DNA of 14,760 nucleotides from Candidatus Bathyarchaeota archaeon (GCA_020697635.1 JAEHCT010000011.1:1-14760); one strand, 5' to 3'; shown: positions 7,709 through 14,347, numbered from the stretch's first letter. Program-made: numbers and translations. Notes: generated by a model not told the origin, from the sequence alone.

Positions 7709-8649
7709 TTCTTTTTCACCTTCAAAACCTTTTTAGCGGCCTCAGCCACCGCTTCCGGCGTGAGGCCGTACCTCTCCAGCAGCCGCTGGTAGTTCCTGCT
7801 GGACATGCCGAACCTATCCATGACCCCTATCCTTCTGAGGGGCGTGGGATAGTTCTCGGACAGGATCTCCGAGACCGCTCCCCCCAGTCCTCCGAGGACG
7901 CTGTGCTCCTCGACCGTCACCACGGCGCCGGTCTCTTTCGCCGACTCGATCACCGCCGACTGGTCAAGCGGCTTCACGGTGTGCATGTCGACGACCTTCG
8001 CCTCCACCTTCTCCTCCCGCAGGGACTCTGCGGCCTGCAGCGCGACGTGAACCATGTTTCCAGCGGCGATGACGGTCACGTCGCCCCCCTCCGTGATGGT
8101 CTCTGCTCTTCCGATGCTGAGCTCCACGTCATCGGGGTAGACGGTGGGGGTGGCCCCCCTGGACAGCCTGAGGTAGACGGGTCCTCTTCGGTCAATCATT
8201 TCCCCCGTCAGGCATCCCGTCGAAGGCGCGTCCGCCGGCACCACGACGGAGAAACGGGGCATAACTCTGACGGCCGCGATGTCGGCTATGGACTGATGTG
8301 ACCCGCCGTCCGCGCTTGGCGATAATCCGCTGTGGGTGCCCACTATCTTTACGTTAAGATTCTGCCTCGCCACCGTGTTTAAAAGCTGCTCCCAGGCCCT
8401 GCCGACGATGAAGGTGGCGAAAGCCGCCGCCACCGGGGTCTTTCCCGACACGGCTAGGCCAGAAGCCACCCCCACGAGGTCCTGCTCGCTGATCCCTACC
8501 TCGATGAACCTGTCCGGGTAGGCCTCCTTGAAGAACTCCGTCTTCGTGGAAGCCGAGACGTCGGCGTCGAGGACGACGAGGTCCGGGTCAGTGGCTCCCC
8601 TCTCCACCAGTGCTCGGCCGAAGTACTCGACCGGGGATTTTAGCTTCAA
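7705..8649 (-). CDS. Transketolase, C-terminal subunit
   Basis: This is the second half of a split transketolase, 314 residues. It carries the pyrimidine-binding domain and the C-terminal domain. The segment EVGISEQDLVGVASGLA at about 51-67 holds the conserved Glu that activates the thiamine diphosphate aminopyrimidine. THSGLSPSADGGSHQ near residue 105 is the usual active-site stretch. With the upstream N subunit it should form the active enzyme, moving two-carbon units between sugar phosphates. Next to DAHP synthase its likely job is making erythrose-4-phosphate from glycolytic intermediates in a cell lacking a full oxidative pentose phosphate pathway (inference). The TTG start has GGAGAGG upstream and lies 2 nt after the N-subunit stop. 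Confidence 0.94.
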   Translation of the reverse strand: MKLKSPVEYFGRALVERGATDPDLVVLDADVSASTKTEFFKEAYPDRFIEVGISEQDLVGVASGLAVSGKTPVAAAFATFIVGRAWEQLLNTVARQNLNVKIVGTHSGLSPSADGGSHQSIADIAAVRVMPRFSVVVPADAPSTGCLTGEMIDRRGPVYLRLSRGATPTVYPDDVELSIGRAETITEGGDVTVIAAGNMVHVALQAAESLREEKVEAKVVDMHTVKPLDQSAVIESAKETGAVVTVEEHSVLGGLGGAVSEILSENYPTPLRRIGVMDRFGMSSRNYQRLLERYGLTPEAVAEAAKKVLKVKKK

Positions 8650-8651
8650 GG

Positions 8652-9686
8652 CTAGTCCCTCTCCAGCTCCTCCAGCGCCTGCTTTAACTGGGAGGCATTG
8701 GGCACGCTGCGGCTGAACCTGTTTCCCTCCATGAAGCTCACTCCCTTGCCTTTGGTGGTCTTGGCGACTATGACGTGGGGGCTGCCCTTCGCGTGCTCGC
8801 AGACCTCCAGGGCGTCCAAAACCGCGTAGACGTCGTGGCCGCTAACGTTCATGACGTTCCAGCCGAAGGCCCGCCACTTCTCCGACACCGGCTCCACGGC
8901 CTTCACCTGCTCCGTCGTACCCGTGAGCTGGTACTGGTTCCTGTCGACGATGGCGACTATGTTGTCGAGCCCGTAGTGGGCCGCCGTCATGGCGGCCTCC
9001 CACACCTGGCCCTCGTTGAGCTCGCCGTCGCCCAGGATCACGTAGATCCTGTGGGACGCTTCATCCATCTTAGCAGCTAGCGCCATCCCCACGGCCACGC
9101 TTAGGCCCTGGCCCAGGGAGCCTGTGGCCACGTCGACGCCCGGCGTTATGGTGCCGGGGTGGCCGTGCAGCCGGCTGTCGAGCTCCCTCAGGGAGGTGAG
9201 CTCCTCCTCCGGGAAGTAGCCTGCCTCGCTGAGCACCGCGTATAGCGCCGGTGCGGCGTGACCCTTGCTCAGTATGAGCCTGTCCCGCTCCGTCCAGCCG
9301 GGATTCGTAGGGTCGTGCTGCATCTTCATGAAGTAGAGTATGGCGAGTATATCTAATATGCTCATGCTGGCGCCCAGGTGGCCGCTGCCCGCCTCGGCCA
9401 CCATCTGGAGGACCTTCCTCCTGATGTCCTTCAGCAGCTGGCCCAGGGGCTTAACTCCTGTCTTGGTCTGGACGAGGTCCCCAGCCAGTATGGGCTCGTC
9501 CTCCATCGTGAGGTTCGTTATGAATATCCCGAGTTCTGTGAGCTCCACCCCCTTGAAGTGGGGGGCCTCCCCGTAGTCGATGAGCCTGAGGCTCCTCAGA
9601 GCCTGGGCGTGGAACCGCAACTCCTCTAAGGGCACGTTGTACCTGCGGCTCACCTCACGAAGAACCGAGGTGATGGAGGTAGGCAC
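8652..9686 (-). CDS. Transketolase, N-terminal subunit, with winged-helix-like N-terminal extension
   Basis: This is the thiamine diphosphate (pyrophosphate-binding) half of a split transketolase. The catalytic part starts near residue 82: AGSGHLGASMS at 99-109, LSKGHAAPALY, GSLGQGLSVAVG, and the cofactor motif GDGELNEGQVWEAA continuing to a downstream VDRNQYQ. Archaeal N subunits normally begin close to the GSGHPGG region, but here about 80 extra residues precede it. That extension (VLREVSRRYNVP, then LRSLRLIDYG, then VELTELGIFI) looks like a recognition helix and wing of a winged-helix domain. The GTG at 9686 is the first canonical start in the frame and is used here. However, the frame stays open and protein-like for about 35 further codons upstream, and no Shine-Dalgarno motif precedes the GTG, so the real protein is probably longer. 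Confidence 0.9.
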   Translation of the reverse strand: MPTSITSVLREVSRRYNVPLEELRFHAQALRSLRLIDYGEAPHFKGVELTELGIFITNLTMEDEPILAGDLVQTKTGVKPLGQLLKDIRRKVLQMVAEAGSGHLGASMSILDILAILYFMKMQHDPTNPGWTERDRLILSKGHAAPALYAVLSEAGYFPEEELTSLRELDSRLHGHPGTITPGVDVATGSLGQGLSVAVGMALAAKMDEASHRIYVILGDGELNEGQVWEAAMTAAHYGLDNIVAIVDRNQYQLTGTTEQVKAVEPVSEKWRAFGWNVMNVSGHDVYAVLDALEVCEHAKGSPHVIVAKTTKGKGVSFMEGNRFSRSVPNASQLKQALEELERD

Positions 9687-9802
9687 CTTGGGGACGTTAG
9701 TCAGAATTAGGACTTGATCCTTGGAAATGGTTCGAAGAACTATTCTGCGCAGATCTTCAAGCTGGCTCTGGTTGAGGGAAATTGGCGCAATGATGACACC
9801 AC
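9687..9802 (-). other. Probable missing N-terminal coding part of the winged-helix/transketolase gene
   Basis: Read in the frame of the transketolase N subunit, this stretch has no stop. It translates to helix-like sequence such as LEDLRRIVLRTISKDQ followed by VLILTNVPKVPTSITSV, which would supply the first helix of the winged-helix fold. It has no ATG, GTG or TTG in that frame. The only canonical starts near the expected transcription start are GTG codons at 9802 and 9799. They are in a different frame, which ends at TAG 9742-9740. One added base, for example in the CCC run near 9775-9780, would join them to the main frame. Alternatives are a non-canonical start (ATT at 9791, ATC at 9794) or a real mutation. 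Confidence 0.5.
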
Positions 9803-9830
9803 CGAACGTACGCCAACAAGTCGGCGACCA

Positions 9831-9838
9831 TATATAAG
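9831..9838 (-). promoter_or_regulatory. TATA box of the aromatic amino acid operon
   Basis: The minus strand reads CTTATATA, preceded by the A-rich AATAAT that could serve as a BRE. It is the strongest TATA match in the window, and it lies between the ACT-domain gene and the transketolase genes. A start about 25-30 nt downstream would fall near 9802-9808. Confidence 0.65.
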
Positions 9839-9855
9839 ATTATTGGGTGGGTGGA

Positions 9856-9873
9856 ATTACCCATTCAGGTAAT
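9856..9873 (-). promoter_or_regulatory. Inverted repeat upstream of the aro TATA box, candidate operator
   Basis: ATTACC, a 6-nt spacer and GGTAAT form a perfect 6+6 dyad, 17 nt upstream of the aro TATA box and touching the stop codon of the ACT-domain gene. The position suits an archaeal transcription factor site. It could instead be a 3'-end hairpin of the upstream gene, although no T-run follows. Confidence 0.45.
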
Positions 9874-10688
9874 CAGTTCAGCTGGGTGGCCTCGAACTCA
9901 GCGACCGTGTCCAGCTGCCTGGCCCGGGCAACGAGGTCCCCCAGCTCCCCCATGACGAGCAGGCCGTAGGCGTTCCATACCCCCGAGACCTCGTCGTGGT
10001 GAAGCTCGTCGAGGGCGTTGAGGTTGACCTGAGCTCCTATCACCTCGGTCAGCTTCTTCAGCGATCCCGGGACGTCCTTGATCCTCGCACTTATATGGAC
10101 GAGGCCACTGTCCGGGGGGAAGAAGTCTATGAACATCGCCCTTATCCTGGGCCACGCCTTGACCACCGCGTACTTCGCCCTCTTCACCTGGGCCTCCGCC
10201 GCCTCGTCGGAGACCACCCTCACCCAGTCTCCCTCGTCAGCCTCAACCATGTAGGTGGCTGAGAGGTTGAACGAGACCGGGAACAGCTCCGTTATCTCCC
10301 TACCCGTCACGAACCCGCCCATGTCGCTGATCTCAGCCATTATCTCGTCGGGGGACACCCCAGAGTCCGCGAAGTCCACCAGGAACTCCGAGACCCAGAT
10401 GTTGCTGAACCCGAAGGCGCCGCCTGTCAATATGTTGAGCCCCCTCTTGCTGAACAGATCCGTGACGCCGGCGAGGCTCCCCCTGACGTCGTCCAGGAAC
10501 ATCCGGAAGTAGCTCACCGTCGAAGTCAGCCGGAGGGGCGACAACAGCAGCCTGCCGGTCTCTGGCTCTATGTAGCCGAACAGCGTCTGCCCTGGGAAGA
10601 CGCCTATGACGCCTCCCACCTTGGGCGGTATCTTGATACTCCAGCCGTCCTCGGTGATCTCCACCTTGGAGTGTTCGCAGACGATCAT
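9873..10688 (-). CDS. Tandem ACT-domain protein with AbrB-like N-terminus, candidate aro regulator
   Basis: This is a 271-residue protein with no firm family name that I can give. Residues 8-53 (VEITEDGWSIKIPP, then GVIGVFPGQ, then a GRLLLSPL end) resemble the short beta-rich AbrB/SpoVT DNA-binding fold. Residues about 57-125 (FRMFLDDVRGSLAGVTDLFS) and 196-265 (VHISARIKDVPGSLKKLTEV) each resemble an ACT domain, a fold that commonly binds amino acids. No catalytic motif or membrane segment is seen. It points into the aro operon and ends just before its promoter, so a role sensing aromatic amino acids is a fair inference. The ATG at 10688 is chosen because CTTTATC ends 22 nt upstream, a leaderless arrangement. 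The longer frame, open to 10757, would run across this promoter. A non-DNA-binding ACT sensor remains possible. Confidence 0.8.
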   Translation of the reverse strand: MIVCEHSKVEITEDGWSIKIPPKVGGVIGVFPGQTLFGYIEPETGRLLLSPLRLTSTVSYFRMFLDDVRGSLAGVTDLFSKRGLNILTGGAFGFSNIWVSEFLVDFADSGVSPDEIMAEISDMGGFVTGREITELFPVSFNLSATYMVEADEGDWVRVVSDEAAEAQVKRAKYAVVKAWPRIRAMFIDFFPPDSGLVHISARIKDVPGSLKKLTEVIGAQVNLNALDELHHDEVSGVWNAYGLLVMGELGDLVARARQLDTVAEFEATQLN

Positions 10689-10710
10689 GGCACAACAATT
10701 CACGTGGTCA

Positions 10711-10717
10711 GATAAAG
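10711..10717 (-). promoter_or_regulatory. TATA box for the tandem ACT-domain gene
   Basis: CTTTATC on the minus strand ends 22 nt before the ATG at 10688, which fits a leaderless transcript. Confidence 0.5.
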
Positions 10718-10744
10718 AGTTTTCAACCGGAGGCTCTGGGAAAG

Positions 10745-10750
10745 CTTTTA
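10745..10750 (+). promoter_or_regulatory. Weak TATA-like box for the nucleoside hydrolase gene
   Basis: CTTTTA ends 27 nt before the ATG at 10778, similar in spacing to other promoters in the window. It is a weak match inside an 89-bp divergent gap. Confidence 0.35.
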
Positions 10751-10777
10751 CAGGCATGCATTAGAGAACCGAGGTGG

Positions 10778-11719
10778 ATGACGTTGAAGCACATCATTCT
10801 CGACACGGACCCCGGGGTGGACGACGCCCTGGCCTTCCTCCTGGCGTTCGGCAGCCCGGAGCTGACGGTGGAGGCCGTCACCACCGTCGCTGGGAACGTC
10901 AGTCAAGAGAAGGGACATAGGAACGCCAAGCAGCTCCTGGAGTTCTTGGAGAGGACAGACGTCCCCGTCTGCAAAGGCGCCGTGAGACCCCTGATGAGGG
11001 AGCTCAGGCACGCCGAGGGGGTCCACGGCGAGACCGGACTGGGCGGCGCCATCCTGCCCGAGCCCGAGATGAAGTCTGACGACAGGAGCGCCGTCCAGAT
11101 GATCCACCAGAAGGCCGATGAACTGGGCAAGGAACTGATCCTTGTCGCCGTCGGGCCGCTAACCAACGTCGCCGCCGCGGTCGTCGGCGACCCCGAGCTC
11201 CCGTCGAAGTTGAACGGCCTCGTCATAATGGGCGGGGCGTATAACCTGACCCCCTACGGGCATGGGAACGTCAGCGCCGTGGCGGAGTTCAACGTGTGGC
11301 ACGACCCTGACGCGGCGAAGATAGTCTTCAACAGCGGCATCCCCATGGTCTGCGCCGGCCTCGACACCACGACCCACCCCGACTACCGCATGGGCGTTGA
11401 GATGTTCAAGGAGATAGAGGCGCTGGACACCAGGCGATCCCGGCTCGTAGTCGACCTCTGCAGGAGCATCGTGGAGCGGCTCAAAGGCTTCAACCTCCAC
11501 GACCCCATGGCCGTGGCGTACCTCGTCGACCCCACCATGTTCAAGACCCAGAGATGCAGGGTGGACGTTGAGACCCGCGGTGAGCTGACCCGGGGCATGA
11601 CCGTCGTCGAGCGCCGACACCACAGAGTCGTTGAGGAGGAGGTCAACGCCGAGGTGATCGTCGAGGTAGACGCTGAACGTTTCCACAGGCTCATAATGGA
11701 CAGGGTGGCCCGGGGCTAG
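10778..11719 (+). CDS. Nucleoside hydrolase (inosine/uridine-preferring family)
   Basis: This enzyme should hydrolyse the N-glycosidic bond of ribonucleosides to free base and ribose. It has 313 residues, typical of the family. The calcium-binding signature LDTDPGVDDA at 8-17 is complete. AVGPLTNVA, the EFNVWHDPDAA segment near 168, and FNLHDPMAVAYLVDP near 235, with its catalytic-region His-Asp pair, are all present. Base preference cannot be read from sequence. The ATG is the annotated start, but GAGGTGG at 10771-10777 is better spaced (6 nt) for a TTG at 10784, which would remove two residues. The gene shares a zero-gap junction with the kinase that follows. Confidence 0.93.
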   Translation: MTLKHIILDTDPGVDDALAFLLAFGSPELTVEAVTTVAGNVSQEKGHRNAKQLLEFLERTDVPVCKGAVRPLMRELRHAEGVHGETGLGGAILPEPEMKSDDRSAVQMIHQKADELGKELILVAVGPLTNVAAAVVGDPELPSKLNGLVIMGGAYNLTPYGHGNVSAVAEFNVWHDPDAAKIVFNSGIPMVCAGLDTTTHPDYRMGVEMFKEIEALDTRRSRLVVDLCRSIVERLKGFNLHDPMAVAYLVDPTMFKTQRCRVDVETRGELTRGMTVVERRHHRVVEEEVNAEVIVEVDAERFHRLIMDRVARG

Positions 11720-12673
11720 ATGGTCGACCTCATCTGCTGCGGCGCCATAAACTGGGATATCAACCTGTTCATGGAGAGGCTCCCCCGGACGGGTGAGGAG
11801 GTGCCCGTGAGAGAGATACAGCGTGTTTCGGGGGGCACCGCCGCCAACGTGGCGGTGGCCGCGGCGCGGCTGCTGGGGCCTGGAAGCGTCGCGTTCATCG
11901 GTGCGCTGGGGGAGGACCCCATCGCGGAGCAGCAGATAAGCATCCTCAGGAACGAGGGAGTGGACTTCAGCGGCATCCTCATCGTCCCCGGCGAGGAGTC
12001 GGGGCAGGCCTATATCAGCATAAGCGCCGACGGCGCCAACGAGATACACACATACTTCGGCGCCAACCTCAGGATCACAGCCAAACACTTCCGTGACAGG
12101 GAGCGGCTTGACCTCATAAGGCAGGCCAGCGTCTGCGTCATCATGGACCCGCCCATAGAGGCCGCCGAGGCGCTCGCCACCGCCTGCAGGATGCACGGCG
12201 TCACCGTCATGTGGGACCCCGGGGTCTACGCGGAGCACGGGCTGGAGACTCTGCTGCCTACCCTGAGAAACACGGACTACTTCATACTGAACCACCTGGA
12301 GTACGAGAACCTGCTGGGCACCAGCGACCCTAGAGAGGTCATGGAGCGGCTGGACGAGCACGTCAGAGGCGTCAAGGCGATCATCAAGCACGGCGCCGAG
12401 GGCTCCACCATCTGCCTCGACTCCACCGGGGCCACAGTATCCATGGACGCGGTGCCCCTCGAAGAGCTGGGGCTCAGGGTGGTGAACACGGTTGGCTGCG
12501 GCGACGCCTTCATCGGCGGGTTCGCCTCCGCCAAGGTGGAGGGCCTCGACGACATCGAGGCGCTCCGTCACGCCAGCGTCGCCGGCAGCTTCAAGGCCAC
12601 CCGCAAGGAGACCCGTGGAGGACCCACTAGGGAAGAGCTTTTAGAGCTGATCGAGAGGTGGAGATCGATCTAA
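11720..12673 (+). CDS. PfkB-family carbohydrate/nucleoside kinase
   Basis: This is an ATP-dependent kinase of the ribokinase fold, 317 residues. GAINWDINL near the N-terminus, GGTAANVAVAAARL at about 38-51, and the C-terminal signature NTVGCGDAFIGGF starting at residue 256 with catalytic base Asp262 place it in the family. The usual DTxGAGD motif is varied here to NTVGCGD. It begins directly after the TAG of the nucleoside hydrolase, so the two are almost certainly co-transcribed. The natural reading is that it phosphorylates the ribose released by the hydrolase. A nucleoside kinase, as known for some archaeal PfkB proteins, is an alternative that sequence alone does not exclude. Confidence 0.92.
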   Translation: MVDLICCGAINWDINLFMERLPRTGEEVPVREIQRVSGGTAANVAVAAARLLGPGSVAFIGALGEDPIAEQQISILRNEGVDFSGILIVPGEESGQAYISISADGANEIHTYFGANLRITAKHFRDRERLDLIRQASVCVIMDPPIEAAEALATACRMHGVTVMWDPGVYAEHGLETLLPTLRNTDYFILNHLEYENLLGTSDPREVMERLDEHVRGVKAIIKHGAEGSTICLDSTGATVSMDAVPLEELGLRVVNTVGCGDAFIGGFASAKVEGLDDIEALRHASVAGSFKATRKETRGGPTREELLELIERWRSI

Positions 12674-12736
12674 CAACCTACTTCACTATGTTACCATCGT
12701 CGACTTCAAGCCTTTACTCTTCACTCAGCCAAGCTA

Positions 12737-13810
12737 TTATGCTATGTAAGGCGCGATTACTATCGCCATCCCAAGCGCAAGCACTCCCGCCAAAACCGCC
12801 ATCAAGGCGGCGAAGGCGAAGGGTTTCATCCCTAGCTTGGCTATGTCCACGAACCTAACCTTCGACCCGACACCCGCGAAGGAGATGGCCAGCAGGAACG
12901 GGATAAGCGACGCCTTCAGCGACTCCTTGAGGAACGTCCACATAAAGTCAAGGAACGGAAGAGCCGGCGCGTAGCTGTCCAACGCGGCGCTGATGACCGA
13001 ATTCACCACGAACAGGACAGCGAATAGAGGCATGACGAGCCTCGGCTTGAGCTGACCGCCCCCCGACTCGAGCTTGTTGACGAGGAACGTCGAAGCCAGA
13101 ACCACGGGCCCTATCATGAAGATCCTGATGGACTTGATCACCAGAGCGGGCTGGAGGCAGTCGTTGCTGAATGTGCACGCCGCCGCGATGACCTGGGCTG
13201 TCTCGTGGACACCCGAGCCCACCCAGACGGCGTAAACTGTTGGGTTGTTAAGAAGCAGCTGGTTCACCGCCGTGTTCGAGAAAAGGTATGGGTACAGGAA
13301 CATGGAGATGAGGCCGAACAGCGTTATACCTGAGATCGCTAACCCGATCTCCTCCTCCTTCGCCTCTATCGCTGGGGCGGTCGCTGCGATGGCGGACGCC
13401 CCGCATATGGATGTCCCGACTCCTATGAGGATGGATAGACGGCTGCTCAGGCCCAGTCTTCTCCCAATGATGATACTGGCGAAGAAGGAGAACGTGATGA
13501 CCACCAAGGCGTTGACGAAGCCTATCCCAACCTCTGACCACACCTTGGCGCTTGTTACGAGCCCTAGGATCGATATGGTGGTCTTCAGGAGCTGCGATGA
13601 GCAGAACCCCACCCCGGATCGAAGGCCCTCAGAGAGGTCGATCAGGTTAGAGACAACGATACCGATGATGAACGACCACATCAGGGCGCTTATCGGCCTA
13701 TACGCGTTCCAGATGAGAAACGAGGCTAAGGCGATGACCATGCAGAAGACTATCCCCGGGACCTCGTAAGCAAACTCCTCCAGCCTCTGCCGCAGACCTC
13801 TTCGCTCCAT
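12737..13810 (-). CDS. YeiH-family (UPF0324, putative sulfate exporter-like) membrane protein
   Basis: This is a 357-residue integral membrane protein of the conserved YeiH/UPF0324 (Cons_hypoth698) family, often annotated as a putative sulfate exporter with little direct proof. About ten hydrophobic segments are visible, for example near residues 18-38, 42-57, 95-115, 124-147, 154-176 and the last 30 residues. The family motifs GTSICGASAIAA (about 131-142) and WVGSGVHETAQVIAA (near 195) are intact. It is convergent with the kinase across a 63-bp gap. The ATG at 13810 has a TATA box ending 26 nt upstream, so it is probably leaderless. The transported substrate is unknown. Confidence 0.9.
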   Translation of the reverse strand: MERRGLRQRLEEFAYEVPGIVFCMVIALASFLIWNAYRPISALMWSFIIGIVVSNLIDLSEGLRSGVGFCSSQLLKTTISILGLVTSAKVWSEVGIGFVNALVVITFSFFASIIIGRRLGLSSRLSILIGVGTSICGASAIAATAPAIEAKEEEIGLAISGITLFGLISMFLYPYLFSNTAVNQLLLNNPTVYAVWVGSGVHETAQVIAAACTFSNDCLQPALVIKSIRIFMIGPVVLASTFLVNKLESGGGQLKPRLVMPLFAVLFVVNSVISAALDSYAPALPFLDFMWTFLKESLKASLIPFLLAISFAGVGSKVRFVDIAKLGMKPFAFAALMAVLAGVLALGMAIVIAPYIA

Positions 13811-13836
13811 GGATGCTCACTGGATGTCGGCTTCTC

Positions 13837-13844
13837 ATATAGAG
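13837..13844 (-). promoter_or_regulatory. TATA box for the YeiH-family gene
   Basis: CTCTATAT on the minus strand ends 26 nt before the ATG at 13810, in an AT-rich divergent promoter region shared with the cupin gene. Confidence 0.55.
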
Positions 13845-13866
13845 TTTTCCTAAAGTTAAGAATGGG

Positions 13867-13875
13867 TTTTTAATA
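13867..13875 (+). promoter_or_regulatory. TATA box for the cupin gene
   Basis: TTTTTAATA ends 23 nt before the cupin ATG. The identical nine bases recur at 14312-14320 upstream of the next plus-strand unit. Confidence 0.6.
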
Positions 13876-13876
13876 C

Positions 13877-13891
13877 AGTACTCCATGTACT
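13877..13891 (+). repeat. Short inverted repeat across the expected cupin transcription start region
   Basis: AGTAC, a 5-nt spacer and GTACT form a perfect dyad just downstream of the cupin TATA box. A repressor bound here would block initiation, but the half-sites are short and chance is possible. Confidence 0.3.
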
Positions 13892-13898
13892 CTCCGTC

Positions 13899-14237
13899 AT
13901 GAAGCACTTTCATTACACAGAGGTAGAGAATCTGGACGTCCCGGCGCCAGCCAACAAAGTGAAGATAAGGTGGCTCATCAACGAGAAGAATGGTGCACCT
14001 AACTTCGCCATGAGGCGGTTCGAGGTGGCCCCCGGCGGCAGCACGCCCTACCACACTCACGAGTGGGAGCATGAGGTCTACGTGCTGGAGGGAGATGCTG
14101 TAGCCGTCTCCAAGAATGGAGAGACACGGATTGGGCCCGGCAGCGTGCTGCTTGTTGAGTCCAACGATGTGCACAACTTCAAGAACACGGGCGACAGGCC
14201 CCTCGTGTTCCTGTGCCTGATCCCCCTCCAGAAATAG
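13899..14237 (+). CDS. Small single-domain cupin protein
   Basis: This is a 112-residue single cupin barrel. Motif 1 is clear (GGSTPYHTHEWEHEVYVLEGD): His52, His54 and Glu59 are the likely metal ligands. Motif 2 (GPGSVLLVESNDVHNFKN) supplies His92, so the four-ligand metal site looks intact. Its enzymatic or binding role cannot be told, since the fold covers dioxygenases, isomerases and sugar-binding proteins. The ATG is 23 nt past a TATA box with no Shine-Dalgarno motif, so it is probably leaderless. It is divergent from the YeiH-family gene and followed by a terminator, so it is probably a single-gene unit. Confidence 0.88.
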   Translation: MKHFHYTEVENLDVPAPANKVKIRWLINEKNGAPNFAMRRFEVAPGGSTPYHTHEWEHEVYVLEGDAVAVSKNGETRIGPGSVLLVESNDVHNFKNTGDRPLVFLCLIPLQK

Positions 14238-14254
14238 CGTTTTTCAGCGTCTGG

Positions 14255-14274
14255 ACCCGTTTTCGGGTTTTTTT
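14255..14274 (+). terminator. Hairpin plus T-run terminator after the cupin gene
   Basis: ACCCG, a TTTT loop and CGGGT are followed directly by a run of seven T, starting 18 nt after the cupin stop codon. In archaea the T-run alone is usually the active signal. Confidence 0.75.
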
Positions 14275-14285
14275 CATCGATCCCT

Positions 14286-14295
14286 GTAAATTTAC
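14286..14295 (+). repeat. 10-bp palindrome upstream of a promoter
   Basis: GTAAATTTAC is a perfect palindrome 16 nt upstream of the TATA box at 14312-14320. It could be an operator half or a whole site, or a chance AT-rich palindrome. Confidence 0.25.
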
Positions 14296-14311
14296 TGGTA
14301 ATCCATATTCC

Positions 14312-14320
14312 TTTTTAATA
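14312..14320 (+). promoter_or_regulatory. TATA box upstream of the small ORF and winged-helix gene
   Basis: TTTTTAATA is identical to the cupin TATA box and ends 27 nt before an ATG at 14348. It is the best promoter candidate for the winged-helix gene that starts at 14458. Confidence 0.5.
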
Positions 14321-14347
14321 ATACTCCGCCTTGGGAGAACGAAGAAC

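Noticed and set aside
9727..9785. Programmed -1 frameshift at the TTTCCC run to join GTG 9802 to the transketolase frame
   Set aside because: The bases do not match a standard slippery heptamer in the right phase and no clear downstream structure is seen. An indel or non-canonical start is simpler.
10689..10757. Longer version of the tandem ACT-domain protein starting at 10757
   Set aside because: The added 23 residues are encoded across the TATA box and the divergent promoter gap. The ATG at 10688 fits a leaderless start.
11159..12571. Long open frame of about 470 codons on the minus strand opposite the nucleoside hydrolase and kinase genes
   Set aside because: It lies antisense to two genes with complete family motifs. 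Its composition (many Val, His, Asp, Gly, Leu) is what GC-rich codons give when read on the other strand, and no domain is visible.
12674..12736. Terminator between the convergent kinase and YeiH-family genes
   Set aside because: The 63-bp gap has short pyrimidine patches but no run of T and no stable hairpin on either strand, so no specific terminator can be supported.
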